Shown piece by piece: positions 33,469 through 41,932 of a stretch of 64,000 bases of DNA. The notes under the pieces are model-generated. The model was not told the DNA's origin. It worked only from the letters and a program-made list of their open reading frames with translations, and did not search any database. The DNA is from JAFTYO01 sp045613125 (GTDB lineage Bacteria; Pseudomonadota; Alphaproteobacteria; RF32; CAG-239). Position 1 is the stretch's first letter; each line of letters begins with the position of its first letter. Location of the stretch: assembly GCA_045613125.1 (NCBI GenBank), contig JAZLAM010000022.1, positions 62,001-126,000 on the forward strand, given 5' to 3'. Made by a program: the position numbers and the translations under genes.

Positions 33469-34290
33469 CTATAAACTCAAACTCTTAAGTAAAGCTATTT
33501 CTTCTTTCCAACCGTTTAATTCATTAGGTGTTTCTAAAATAAAAGGCAAATGTTTTAATTTTGGATGATTGATAACATTTACAATTGCCTCAAGACCAAT
33601 TGTTCCTTTACCGATTTGTTCATGCCTGTCTTTACGAGAGTTAAACGGCATTTTGCTGTCGTTAAGATGAATTGCTTTTAATTTGTTTAAGCCGATAATA
33701 TTGTCAAATTGTTCTAAAACATTATCAAGCTTATTAACGATATCATAGCCGGCAGAATATATATGACATGTATCTAAACAAACACCAACTTTTTCTTTTA
33801 GGTGAACATTTTCCATAATTTGTTGAAGCTCTTCAAAAGTAGAACCTACTTCACTTCCTTTACCTGACATAGTTTCAAGTAAAATAGTGGTTGTTTGCAT
33901 TGGTGTTATAATTTTATTTAATAATGCAGATATTTTTTCAATGCCGATTTGAACACCTTGACCAACATGGCTACCCGGATGAAAATTGTAATAATTGTGA
34001 GGGATTAGTTCCATACGTTTTAAATCATCAACAAAAACTAATTCGGCAAATTCGGCAGTATTGGGGTTATCTGAACAAGGGTTAAGAGTGTAAGGAGCGT
34101 GTGCTACAATTTTTTTATCAGGATAGATTTTCAAAAATTCTTTTATATCTTCCAAATCTAAATCTTTTGCTTTAGAGCCTTGCGGATTGCGTGTGAAAAA
34201 CTGAAACGTATCAGCATCAATGGAAATGGCATTTTTTGCCATAGATACAAAACCTTTGGAAGAAGAAAGATGACAACCTAATTTAAGCAT
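33469..34290 (-). CDS. nfo: Endonuclease IV (AP endonuclease)
   Basis: This 273-residue TIM-barrel enzyme incises DNA at abasic sites using three zinc ions. Conserved segments are GCHLSSSKGF, DTFQFFTRNPQGSKA, VAHAPYTLNPCSDNP, NFHPGSHVGQGVQIGIEKI, LLETMSGKGSEVGSTFEEL, VGVCLDTCHIYSAGYDI, KAIHLNDSKMPFNSRKDRHEQIGKGTIG and FILETPN, including the His, Glu and Asp ligands. Strong AGGAGT ribosome binding site. It is convergent with rsmA with a six-base gap. Confidence 0.96.
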   Translation of the reverse strand: MLKLGCHLSSSKGFVSMAKNAISIDADTFQFFTRNPQGSKAKDLDLEDIKEFLKIYPDKKIVAHAPYTLNPCSDNPNTAEFAELVFVDDLKRMELIPHNYYNFHPGSHVGQGVQIGIEKISALLNKIITPMQTTTILLETMSGKGSEVGSTFEELQQIMENVHLKEKVGVCLDTCHIYSAGYDIVNKLDNVLEQFDNIIGLNKLKAIHLNDSKMPFNSRKDRHEQIGKGTIGLEAIVNVINHPKLKHLPFILETPNELNGWKEEIALLKSLSL

Positions 34291-34418
34291 AAAAACTCCT
34301 TTCTGATATTATATTAACAGTATAATGACATAAAATAAAACATCTATATTTTTTTGCGTTTTATTAAAAAAAGACTTGTTTTAAAAAAATATTGATGTAT
34401 AAGCAATGAATAGTATAT

Positions 34419-34495
34419 CGGATTGTAGTTCAGCCTGGTAGAACGCTTCGTTCGGGTCGAAGAGGTCGCTAGTTCGAATCTAGTCAATCCGACCA
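34419..34495 (+). tRNA. tRNA-Pro (CGG)
   Basis: A complete cloverleaf can be drawn: acceptor CGGATTG / CAATCCG, D-arm GTTC...GAAC, anticodon stem CTTCG / CGAAG with loop TTCGGGT giving anticodon CGG, T-arm around GTTCGAATC, and encoded CCA. Its last 15 bases recur at 36845-36859. Confidence 0.95.
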
Positions 34496-34500
34496 AATAA

Positions 34501-34525
34501 AACCACCCTTCAGGGTGGTTTTTTG
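34501..34525 (+). terminator. Terminator after tRNA-Pro
   Basis: AACCACCCT / AGGGTGGTT perfect stem with a tight loop, followed by six T. Confidence 0.93.
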
Positions 34526-34585
34526 TTTACTTAATTGATTTTTATTGTTAAAGTATAAATCGTTTTATCATCAAGCGAGTTTCAA

Positions 34586-36439
34586 GTGACTAAAAAATTT
34601 CTATCAGAAAATACAGAATTAATGAAAGAATGGGATTGGGAAGCAAATGAAGGCTTAAATCCCAATGAAATTACATGTGGTAGTCATAAAAAAGTTTGGT
34701 GGAAATGCTCAAAATGTGGATATAAGTGGTGTCAAGCTGTTGTTGATATTTCTAGAAATAAAATAGAATCATGTTGTCCTGCTTGCACTAATAGGGTTTT
34801 AATAAAAGGAAAAAATGATTTAGCGACGATGTATCCTGAAATTGCTAAAGAATGGGATTTTTATAAAAATAAGGACTTAACTCCAAATAATGTAACATTC
34901 AAATATTGTAAAAAAGTTTGGTGGCTATGCCCTAAAGGACATAGATATGAACAACGTATTGACAATAGAACCCTAAGACACACTAGTTGTCCGTACTGTT
35001 CAAATACGTGGGTTTTGAAAGGTTTTAATGATTTAGCTACAATAAATCCTAATTTAGCTAAAGAATGGCATCCATCTAAGAATGGATGTTTAACTCCTTA
35101 TGATGTTACAGCAAATAGCACCAAAAAGGTTTGGTGGTTATGTCCTGTCGGGCACGAATATATAAGAAGCGTACATCAAAGACATGCTGCTTATACTAAT
35201 TGTCCCACCTGTGATTCTCGTAAACGTACATCTTTTCCTGAACAAGCTGTCTATTTTTATCTTAAAAAGCTTTATCCTGATGCCATTTCAAGATATAAGA
35301 TAAATGAAACATCAAGTATGGAGCTAGATATATATATTCCTTCTATACAATTTGCGGTTGAATACGATGGAGCATCATGGCATAAAACAGAAGACTGCCA
35401 TAACCGTGAGATAAAAAAATATCAATTTTGTAAAAAATACGGAATAACATTAATAAGAATAAAAGAACAAAATGGTATATATTGGGATGATGTCTGTGAT
35501 AACATTTATTATATAAAACCAGTAAAACGTAATGATTTATTTGAATTAGAAAAAATTATCAATTATGTTTTAAATTCAATATGTTCATCTATTGATGATT
35601 TGCTAGAAGCGACTAGAAGCAATATTAACCCTTTGGATTATTCTAAAAGCATACAGCATATTCCATTACCAAAGCCTTTTAAACTTTTTCGCCATAAAAT
35701 AGATGTAAACATAGAAAGAGATAAAAATGAAATTCAAGGATATGTGTTCAAAATTGAAAACTCTTTGGCAGATTTACGACCTGATGTAGCAAAAAAATGG
35801 AATTATGATAAAAATGGAAATTTAACACCTGAAATGTTTAGTGTTGGCTCAGAAGAAATAGTATGGTGGAAATGTCCCAAATGTGGGCATGAATGGAAAA
35901 TTTCTATAAACAGCATGACAGGAAAGAAAAGAGGAAATGGATGTGCTATATGTGCAAAAATAGAAAGAGCACAGAAAAGCGTTATAACAAAAATTAAAAA
36001 TGGAAATTCTTTAGCTGAGAAAAACCCACAAAAAGCAGAATTGTGGCATCCATCTAAAAATGGAAATTTAACTCCTTATGATGTTACAGCATGTAGTTCT
36101 AAACAAATTTGGTGGTTATGTAAAAAATGTGGATACGAGTGGCAAATGAGCCCTCATAATAGAAAGAAAGGACAAGGTTGTCCCCATTGTGCTGGTAAAG
36201 TTCCTTTAGTAGGTGTTGACGACCTAGCATCAACACATCCAAAATTAACCAACGAATGGAATTATGACAAAAATATCAATATTGCACCTCAAAATGTTAA
36301 AGCAGGAAGTGATAGAATTGTTTGGTGGAAATGTTCAAAATGTGGCTTTGAGTGGCAAGCTGTTGTTAGATTTAGAGTAAAAGGCTTAGGTAAATGTCCT
36401 CATTGTTCTAAAAAACAATTGGATTTAGGCCTAGAATAA
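34586..36439 (+). CDS. Zinc-ribbon repeat protein with PD-(D/E)XK/Vsr-like nuclease domain
   Basis: This 617-residue protein contains six repeats of a zinc-ribbon module (consensus L-x-EW...N..LTP..V...S.KKVWW-C...CG..W...CP-C), three before and three after a nuclease-like domain at about 215-305 (FPEQAVYFYLKKLYP, LDIYIPSIQFAVEYDGASWH, then GITLIRIKE). The repeats resemble the DUF4379-type probable zinc ribbon and the core resembles Vsr/DUF559-type endonucleases. It lies between tRNA-Pro and a copy of the tRNA 3' end, so it is probably mobile cargo, possibly DNA defence or competition (inference). Confidence 0.75.
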   Translation: MTKKFLSENTELMKEWDWEANEGLNPNEITCGSHKKVWWKCSKCGYKWCQAVVDISRNKIESCCPACTNRVLIKGKNDLATMYPEIAKEWDFYKNKDLTPNNVTFKYCKKVWWLCPKGHRYEQRIDNRTLRHTSCPYCSNTWVLKGFNDLATINPNLAKEWHPSKNGCLTPYDVTANSTKKVWWLCPVGHEYIRSVHQRHAAYTNCPTCDSRKRTSFPEQAVYFYLKKLYPDAISRYKINETSSMELDIYIPSIQFAVEYDGASWHKTEDCHNREIKKYQFCKKYGITLIRIKEQNGIYWDDVCDNIYYIKPVKRNDLFELEKIINYVLNSICSSIDDLLEATRSNINPLDYSKSIQHIPLPKPFKLFRHKIDVNIERDKNEIQGYVFKIENSLADLRPDVAKKWNYDKNGNLTPEMFSVGSEEIVWWKCPKCGHEWKISINSMTGKKRGNGCAICAKIERAQKSVITKIKNGNSLAEKNPQKAELWHPSKNGNLTPYDVTACSSKQIWWLCKKCGYEWQMSPHNRKKGQGCPHCAGKVPLVGVDDLASTHPKLTNEWNYDKNINIAPQNVKAGSDRIVWWKCSKCGFEWQAVVRFRVKGLGKCPHCSKKQLDLGLE

Positions 36440-36446
36440 CAGGCTA

Positions 36447-36596
36447 CTATTCTTTAGGTTTATCATCTTCCTTTTGTTTGCAGGGATGATTTTTCTCCAT
36501 CCGCTTTTCAATAATCTCTCCGCTTTCGAGCATTTCTAAATAATTTAATAAATCAGGCAAGATAATTTTAATTAATTTTTCTGTTTCTTTTGACAT
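36447..36596 (-). CDS. Small protein (49 aa) in tRNA-Pro island
   Basis: A 49-codon frame from ATG 36596 is preceded by AAGGAGATACA, a strong ribosome binding site. The product begins MSKETEKLIKIILPDLLNYL and ends in a Lys/Glu/Asp-rich tail (NHPCKQKEDDKPKE). It is convergent with the zinc-ribbon gene and stays within the island. No function is recognised. Confidence 0.6.
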   Translation of the reverse strand: MSKETEKLIKIILPDLLNYLEMLESGEIIEKRMEKNHPCKQKEDDKPKE

Positions 36597-36844
36597 TGTA
36601 TCTCCTTTTTTAATAATCAGACTTATACCAATGCTTGGAAAAATAAAAAAGTCAAGTTATAACCTAGTGGTCAGTGTATTTCATTGAAAAACAACAAAAA
36701 TTTTTTTTACAAAACAAGTGGGCAGTAAATTTAGTCAACCCCATCAGTATGGATGAGAAAGTTCGACCACACATTCATAACACTTTGAAAAAGAATAAAA
36801 AATTTATATTGTTTAAAATACGGTATTTTTTTATAATTTAGGGG

Positions 36845-36859
36845 TAGTTAATCCGACCA
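36845..36859 (+). other. Partial copy of tRNA-Pro 3' end, putative attachment site
   Basis: TAGTTAATCCGACCA matches the final 15 bases of tRNA-Pro (TAGTCAATCCGACCA, 34481-34495) with one difference, in the same orientation. It would be the distal att repeat of a 2.4-kb island. It is followed by a terminator, as a tRNA end would be. Confidence 0.65.
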
Positions 36860-36868
36860 ACACAAGAA

Positions 36869-36892
36869 AGCCACCTGTATGGTGGTTTTTTT
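36869..36892 (+). terminator. Terminator after the tRNA-end copy
   Basis: GCCACC / GGTGG(T) stem with a TGTAT loop and seven T. It resembles the tRNA-Pro terminator in arrangement. Confidence 0.8.
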
Positions 36893-36913
36893 GTGTTGAA
36901 TGCATTTGCATTA

Positions 36914-37034
36914 GGTTCGAACTAGCGAGAAAGCTAGTTTGCACTTCAAGCGAAAGGCACACGGGGTGTACCGGTCGGCAAAGCCGATGAGCGCCGAGCA
37001 TGTAGCGAAGCGAAATAATCTGCTTAATCCGGAC
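36914..37034. other. GC-rich structured patch, no gene
   Basis: In a region otherwise near 25-30% GC this patch is around 50% and rich in small inverted repeats: AACTAGC/GCTAGTT, TCGGC/GCCGA, and GCGAA-type repeats. No open frame with a ribosome binding site is seen. The remaining 37035-37195 is AT-rich with nothing recognisable except the AAGGAGT of the next gene. Confidence 0.5.
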
Positions 37035-37195
37035 TAAATTTTACAAAACGCCAAAATCACATTCTTTTATTATCAATTTATTGTTATAATTGCATAATTT
37101 ATAAAAATCTTTTTCTACTGATTTTTAGATAATTTCCCTCAAATTATTTGACTTTTACTTAAAAAAGTTATATTCAAAAATACAAGGAGTGTAAT

Positions 37196-37702
37196 ATGAA
37201 ATTAAAGAAAATTAGCACTGAAAAAGATGTGGAAATTGTTAGAAGTTTTTTCTATGATATATTTTGGGAAGAAGTTGATTACGATTTAATCCATTTCAAA
37301 GATTCAATAACCAAAAATCATAATTTTCAGCGTCTGGAATATTATTTAGGGTATGAAAACAATAATGTTGTTGGCATATCTGGTATATACGCAAATAATG
37401 CAAATGAATGTTGGTTAGGGTGGTTTGGTATAATACCGGAATATCGTCGCAAAGGCTATGCCTCAGCAATGATTAACTTGCAGTTAGAAATGATGAAAAA
37501 TTACGGATACAAGCTATGTCGTCTTTATACTAATGAAGTTATCAATAAGGTTGCTGTGCAGTTGTATACAAAAATAGGATTTCAAAAAGATTCTGATTAT
37601 GAAAATCATATAATAACAATGTTTAAACCACTGAATGATGATACATATATTTCAAAGTGGCAAGGGATACCCTTAGGTTTTGTTCCGGAAGTGCCGATAT
37701 AG
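37196..37702 (+). CDS. GNAT family N-acetyltransferase
   Basis: This 168-residue protein has the acetyl-CoA binding motif A, WFGIIPEYRRKGYASAMINLQ (about 80-100), followed by the family's GYKLCRLYTNE and NKVAVQLYTKIGFQ. It transfers an acetyl group to an unidentified amine. The C-terminal GIPLGFVPEVPI is unusual. Ribosome binding site CAAGGAGTG. Monocistronic by position. Confidence 0.85.
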   Translation: MKLKKISTEKDVEIVRSFFYDIFWEEVDYDLIHFKDSITKNHNFQRLEYYLGYENNNVVGISGIYANNANECWLGWFGIIPEYRRKGYASAMINLQLEMMKNYGYKLCRLYTNEVINKVAVQLYTKIGFQKDSDYENHIITMFKPLNDDTYISKWQGIPLGFVPEVPI

Positions 37703-37814
37703 TTCACAGATTACAAGATGCCACTGTTCGACAAGTAATATCAGGCAGACGGAAGCACGCCGGTGTCTTAAGGCAGATGTAACGAGACTATAATGAAAAT
37801 ATAGGGAAAAGAAA

Positions 37815-37935
37815 ATAAATAATATTAACATGTAACTATCTGTTGCTGATATGAGTTCTAATGTTCAACATATACAAAAAGTAATTAAAGGAAGAAAAAA
37901 ACATTAGAAATTGATATATATGGTCAGAATATTTT
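37815..37935 (+). pseudogene. Decayed 5' fragment of a paralogue of the 39598 gene
   Basis: This stretch aligns with the first 120 bases of the gene at 39598-39942 (shared ACTATCTGTTGCTGATATGA, then GTAATTAAAGGAAGAAAAAA and ATATGGTCAGAA). The start codon is ATA, an in-frame TAA follows after a few codons, and a one-base deletion occurs in the A-run. Similarity extends a little upstream (from about 37787). The remainder of 37703-38030 holds no gene. Confidence 0.75.
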
Positions 37936-38030
37936 GTAGTTTAGTTTTCAATGAAATTTTTTAAATGCTTAAATAATTTTTTTACTTTCCAAAGATTATG
38001 ATTTTTTTAGCCGACATAAAGGAAAAAAAG

Positions 38031-38807
38031 ATGAGAAAATTCGGATTTAAATTTTTCAGTACTAATTTTCAACAAGCACCAGAAACTATCGTAGAGTGTG
38101 CAGAGATTGCGTCATCAAAAGAAGATATTTTTATGGAATTTACGGCTGTTGCGGTTACAACAGATGAAGAATTCAAGAAAATAAAAGCAGCCATAGGTAA
38201 TATTGAAGTTCGTATCCATGCTTCATATGACGGATTTGATGCCTCAAATAGTGAATTATTTCAACAAAATAACAAAATTTTAGCGTCCGCACAAAAAGCT
38301 GCTGATATATTTGATGCCAAAACCATTGTTGTTCATGCCGGCTATGGGCATAGCAAAAAACATTTAGAAGAAGCTGCCAGACAATTTAAATTGTTTAACG
38401 ATGAACGTATTGTAGTAGAAAATTTGCCGTATTATGATAATAACGGCGATGAAATGCTTGGCAATATGGCTGATGAAATTGCTTATATAAGAAATGAGAG
38501 TAAATGCGGTTTTTGTTTTGATTTTTCGCATGCCATATGTTCGGCGATTGCTCAGAAGTTGGATGTTGATAAATACTTACAAAGCTTATTTTTATTGAAG
38601 CCAACAGTTTATCACATGTGTGATGGCAACATACCTGAAATGAAAGATTTACATTTGCATTTTGGTGAAGGAAATTATCCGCTTAAACATTATTTAAATG
38701 ATTATACGGATGAAAATGCTTATATAACAATGGAAACAGGAAACGGTTTCGAACAGAGTAATGATTTAAGGTTAAAAGATTATAACTATTTGAAAGCAAT
38801 GTTGTAA
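38031..38807 (+). CDS. Xylose-isomerase-like TIM-barrel protein
   Basis: This 258-residue protein resembles the sugar phosphate isomerase/epimerase superfamily: KFGFKFFST at the start, IHASYDGFDASNSELFQQN, IVVHAGYGHSKKHLEEAARQF, RIVVENLPYYDNNGDE, CGFCFDFSHAICSA, VYHMCDGN, LHLHFGEGNYPLKHY and ITMETGNGFEQS. His, Glu and Asp residues are placed as in metal-dependent members. Substrate unknown. ATG 38031 is preferred over 37998 because AAAGGA lies just upstream. Confidence 0.8.
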   Translation: MRKFGFKFFSTNFQQAPETIVECAEIASSKEDIFMEFTAVAVTTDEEFKKIKAAIGNIEVRIHASYDGFDASNSELFQQNNKILASAQKAADIFDAKTIVVHAGYGHSKKHLEEAARQFKLFNDERIVVENLPYYDNNGDEMLGNMADEIAYIRNESKCGFCFDFSHAICSAIAQKLDVDKYLQSLFLLKPTVYHMCDGNIPEMKDLHLHFGEGNYPLKHYLNDYTDENAYITMETGNGFEQSNDLRLKDYNYLKAML

Positions 38808-38868
38808 ATTTAAGCCTTTATAATATTTTGTATACCAGATAGCATAAATTTTGTTTTTTATATAAAAT

Positions 38869-38885
38869 GTCGTTTTAAAAACGAC
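38869..38885. promoter_or_regulatory. 17-base perfect inverted repeat upstream of the barrel-protein gene
   Basis: GTCGTTTT-A-AAAACGAC lies between the TIM-barrel gene and the gene at 38947. Without a T-run it is more likely an operator than a terminator. Confidence 0.35.
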
Positions 38886-38946
38886 CAATTTGATAAAAAT
38901 AAATAGTAAAACTTTTTTGTAATATTTTTTTATAAAGGAATGAGAT

Positions 38947-39540
38947 ATGAAAAAAAGTTTATTATTGGCAAGTGTTGCCTTTTCTATATTTACTACAAAT
39001 GTTAATGCTATAGAACTAAAACTTTATATCGGTTTTGATTATGTATATTCTAATGCTTCAACAAATGATGTGGTGGTCCAAGATGTTTTGGTTGGAAAAG
39101 ATTTATATGAAAATAACTTTCATTCTTTAGGTATCAATATTGGTACTTCTATAAATGATTATTTTGACATTGAAGCTTTTTACCAAAAATCAGCGGATGC
39201 TGAAGGGGATGTTGTAGCTTTAGTTGATGGCTCAAACGTATATACCGATAAAATAAAAACAAGTTTCTATGCTTATGGTGTTGATGCTATCGGACATTTG
39301 CCGTTAAGTGAAAAATTTACTGCGATTGGTTCTGTCGGTCTAGGTCAATATGAATTTGAAATGAACGGATTTGGAGTAACAGCAAATGAAAATGGTTTAG
39401 GTGTTCGTTTAGGAATTGGTGTACAATACAAGATTAATGAACATTTTGCTCTTCGAACGATAGCGCGTCAAACTCTGCTGGATATGGATTCTGTTGATAA
39501 TATGACAGATTTTTCGGTTGGTTTTAGATATAGTTTTTAA
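38947..39540 (+). CDS. Outer-membrane beta-barrel protein (OmpA/Opa-like porin fold)
   Basis: This 197-residue protein has a signal peptide (cleavage after VNA, residue 22) and alternating beta strands typical of small eight-stranded barrels: LKLYIGFDYVYSNAS, YFDIEAFYQKSADAE, TSFYAYGVDAIGHLPLSEKFTAIGSVGLGQYEF, GVRLGIGVQYKINEHFALRTIARQ. It ends in FSVGFRYSF with a terminal Phe, the BAM recognition signature. Function (adhesin, antigen, channel) is undetermined. Confidence 0.85.
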   Translation: MKKSLLLASVAFSIFTTNVNAIELKLYIGFDYVYSNASTNDVVVQDVLVGKDLYENNFHSLGINIGTSINDYFDIEAFYQKSADAEGDVVALVDGSNVYTDKIKTSFYAYGVDAIGHLPLSEKFTAIGSVGLGQYEFEMNGFGVTANENGLGVRLGIGVQYKINEHFALRTIARQTLLDMDSVDNMTDFSVGFRYSF

Positions 39541-39552
39541 TAACATTAAAAT

Positions 39553-39583
39553 GCGAAGCTATAATGAAAAATTGTAGCTTCGC
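39553..39583 (+). promoter_or_regulatory. 9-bp hairpin between the barrel and 114-aa genes
   Basis: GCGAAGCTA / TAGCTTCGC with a 13-base loop, 14 bases upstream of the ATG at 39598. It has no T-run, so it may terminate weakly or stabilise or control the downstream message. Confidence 0.45.
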
Positions 39584-39597
39584 TATAGGAAAAGAAA

Positions 39598-39942
39598 ATG
39601 ACTAATATTAAAATGGAACTATCTGTTGCTGATATGAGTGCAAATGTTCATCATATACAAAAGGTAATTAAAGGAAGAAAAAAACCATTAGAAATTGAGA
39701 TATATGGTCAGAAAGTTTTGTTTGTTTATGATAATATTGAAATGCCTATATCTATAAAAGATATTAATACAAGTAATAATATAATACTTGCCAAGTATGT
39801 ATTAATCAATCCATTATCGCTATTTAGCTTAATTACAAAATATAAAAAGTATGATTTTTTTAAAATATCATTTGAAGATATAGGTTTAAGGATAATGATA
39901 GATAATACTGTTTTTAGCTTTTGTGCTAAAAAAGTTATGTAA
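39598..39942 (+). CDS. Hypothetical protein (114 aa)
   Basis: I recognise no family. The N-terminus (MTNIKMELSVADMSANVHHIQKVIKGRKKPLEIEIYG) is followed by a beta-rich middle and a basic hydrophobic C-terminus. There is no signal peptide. A decayed copy of its 5' end exists at 37815-37935, indicating past duplication. Ribosome binding site is weak (AGGAAAAGAAA). Confidence 0.55.
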   Translation: MTNIKMELSVADMSANVHHIQKVIKGRKKPLEIEIYGQKVLFVYDNIEMPISIKDINTSNNIILAKYVLINPLSLFSLITKYKKYDFFKISFEDIGLRIMIDNTVFSFCAKKVM

Positions 39943-40049
39943 AATGTATTGATATAAAAACAATCATACGTTAGCATGTTCAGATAATGTTTAAACAGAC
40001 CTGTTAGTTATTCAGATAATAAATATGAGTAGGTGTTAAAGGGTTTTAG

Positions 40050-40589
40050 ATGATTAATTTAATTAGTTTTTTTAATAAATGCAAAGATGAGAAAAATGAC
40101 AATATATCTATATTGCACGATTTAGTATCCGAAGCAAAAGTGTATGTGAAAAAGAATTTTTGCCCTTGGAAAGATGATGATTATCCCGAGGTAACAGAAT
40201 TTTATCAAATATCGTACGATGGTATTTTAGAAGATGAAGATTTAGAGCCAAGCTTTTCACAAATGCTTTTTAAGTTTATAAAACAACAAGGAATATCTGA
40301 AACAGATTGTTATAAAAATGCAAATATTGATAGAAAATTATTTTCGAAAATAAGAAGCGATGATGAGTATCAGCCTAAAAAAACAACAGTTTTTGCATTT
40401 ATTATCGGTTTAAAATTAAATTTAGATGAAGCAAAAAAATTATTGGAGTGTGCCGGATATTCTTTATCCCACAGTAAAAAACAAGACATAATAATAGAAT
40501 ATGCAATCAAAAAACAAATTTATGATATAAACATGGTTAATGAAATTTTATATACTTTAGAATGTCAAACTTTAGGTAGTAAAGAGTAA
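40050..40589 (+). CDS. HTH-containing protein with C-terminal XRE-like regulatory domain
   Basis: This 179-residue protein has an unassigned acidic N-terminal part and a C-terminal domain of a recurrent type (FSQMLFKFIKQQGISETDCYKNANIDRKLFSKIRSDDEYQPKKTTVFAFIIGLKLNLDEAKKLLECAGYSLSHSKKQDIIIEYAIKKQIYDI) resembling a helix-turn-helix domain often fused to other modules such as macro domains. DNA binding is likely but unproven. There is no Shine-Dalgarno immediately upstream other than AAAGGG. A bidirectional terminator follows. Confidence 0.6.
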   Translation: MINLISFFNKCKDEKNDNISILHDLVSEAKVYVKKNFCPWKDDDYPEVTEFYQISYDGILEDEDLEPSFSQMLFKFIKQQGISETDCYKNANIDRKLFSKIRSDDEYQPKKTTVFAFIIGLKLNLDEAKKLLECAGYSLSHSKKQDIIIEYAIKKQIYDINMVNEILYTLECQTLGSKE

Positions 40590-40616
40590 AATTTTCCAAT
40601 AAGAATAATGTATTAT

Positions 40617-40652
40617 AAAAATCCCCCTCATATTAATGAGAGGGATTTTTGT
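40617..40652. terminator. Bidirectional terminator between HTH gene and thrS
   Basis: AAAAATCCC-c-CTCAT / ATGAG-a-GGGATTTTT with one mismatch, ATTA loop and T-runs on both strands. A related hairpin lies at 42194-42216. Confidence 0.88.
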
Positions 40653-40653
40653 T

Positions 40654-41931
40654 TTATAAATCTAAGCTTCTGTTTCTTATTTTTTCAGACACTCGTTCCA
40701 TAAAATCGGCAAGAGAAACATTGTTTATTTGCTTAGAGTTTCTTAATCGAACGGAGATATTGTTATTTTCCACTTCTTTATCGCCTACAATAACAATATA
40801 TGGAATTTTTTTCTTAACAGCATCTCTAATTTGATAAGAAATCGTATTACCGGAAATATCAGCTTCTGCACGTATATCATTTTCTGACAATTGCTGTTGA
40901 ATCTGAAGAGCTACACTTTGGTGCCTGTCAGATATTGGCAAAATTTTAACCTGAACAGGTGATAACCAAACCGGTAATTTACCTTCGCATTGTTCCAGAT
41001 AAACACCTATAAAGCGTTCGATAGAACCTAAAATTGCACGATGTAACATAATCGGCACATGCTTTTGTCCGTCTTCACCGATGTAGAACATTCCCCACTT
41101 TTCCGGTAAATTTAAATCAAGTTGTATCGTCATACATTGCCATTCTTTACCGTTTTTATCGATTGCTTTAACATCTATGGCCGGTCCGTAAAATTTTGCA
41201 CCGCCGATATCTATGTCATATGGAATGTTTTTATCTTTTAACACTTGTTCGACTGATTGTTCTGCCATCTGCCAAATTGGTTCATTATCAATATATTTAT
41301 CTTTTTTGCTTTGCAAATCTCTGATAGAAAAATAAACTTTGAATTTATCATAACCAAAAACTTTATTGATGGCAAAACCGAAATCAAACACTTTTGAAAG
41401 TTCTTCCATAAATTGATCTTGGCGACAGATGATATGTGCATCATCTTGCGTAATTGATCGAACACGTAACAATCCTTGCAAACCGCCGGATGCTTCATAA
41501 CGATAAACATTTCCCAATTCGCAATATTTAATCGGCAACTCTTTATACGAGTGTATAGAAGAATTATAAATTGCCACATGAAAAGGACAGCTCATCGGTT
41601 TCACATAATAAGCGCCCTGCTCTTCTTTGTCTTTTAACGACATATCCATTAGCGGATACATACAATCGGCAAAATGTTCCAAATGGCCGGATTTTTCCCA
41701 TAACTGTTTTAATCCCACAACTGGAGAATATACATATTTATATCCGGCTTTTTGATGTTCTTTTTTCCAAAAAGATTCAATTTCGTTTCGTATAATTGCA
41801 CCATTCGGATGCCATAAAGCCAGTCCGGAACCTATATAATCGTTGAAAGAAAATAAATCTAATTCTTTACCGATACGACGATGGTCGCATTCGGACACAC
41901 TTTGTTTTTCATCTATATTAATGTTATTCAT
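40654..41931 (-). CDS. thrS: Threonyl-tRNA synthetase lacking TGS and editing domains
   Basis: This protein charges tRNA-Thr. At 425 residues it is about 200 shorter than typical ThrRS: it starts directly at the catalytic domain (HRRIGKELDLFSFNDYIGSGLALWHPNGA), with the zinc-binding PMSCPFHV, the class II motifs VYRYEASGGLQGLLRVRSITQDDAHI and HVPIMLHRAILGSIERFIGVYLEQ, and a C-terminal anticodon-binding domain (VKILPISDRHQSVALQI, IPYIVIVGDKEVENN). The TGS and N2 editing domains are absent, as in some mitochondrial and mycoplasma forms. It sits behind a Thr-rich leader peptide. Confidence 0.92.
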   Translation of the reverse strand: MNNINIDEKQSVSECDHRRIGKELDLFSFNDYIGSGLALWHPNGAIIRNEIESFWKKEHQKAGYKYVYSPVVGLKQLWEKSGHLEHFADCMYPLMDMSLKDKEEQGAYYVKPMSCPFHVAIYNSSIHSYKELPIKYCELGNVYRYEASGGLQGLLRVRSITQDDAHIICRQDQFMEELSKVFDFGFAINKVFGYDKFKVYFSIRDLQSKKDKYIDNEPIWQMAEQSVEQVLKDKNIPYDIDIGGAKFYGPAIDVKAIDKNGKEWQCMTIQLDLNLPEKWGMFYIGEDGQKHVPIMLHRAILGSIERFIGVYLEQCEGKLPVWLSPVQVKILPISDRHQSVALQIQQQLSENDIRAEADISGNTISYQIRDAVKKKIPYIVIVGDKEVENNNISVRLRNSKQINNVSLADFMERVSEKIRNRSLDL

Positions 41932-41932
41932 C

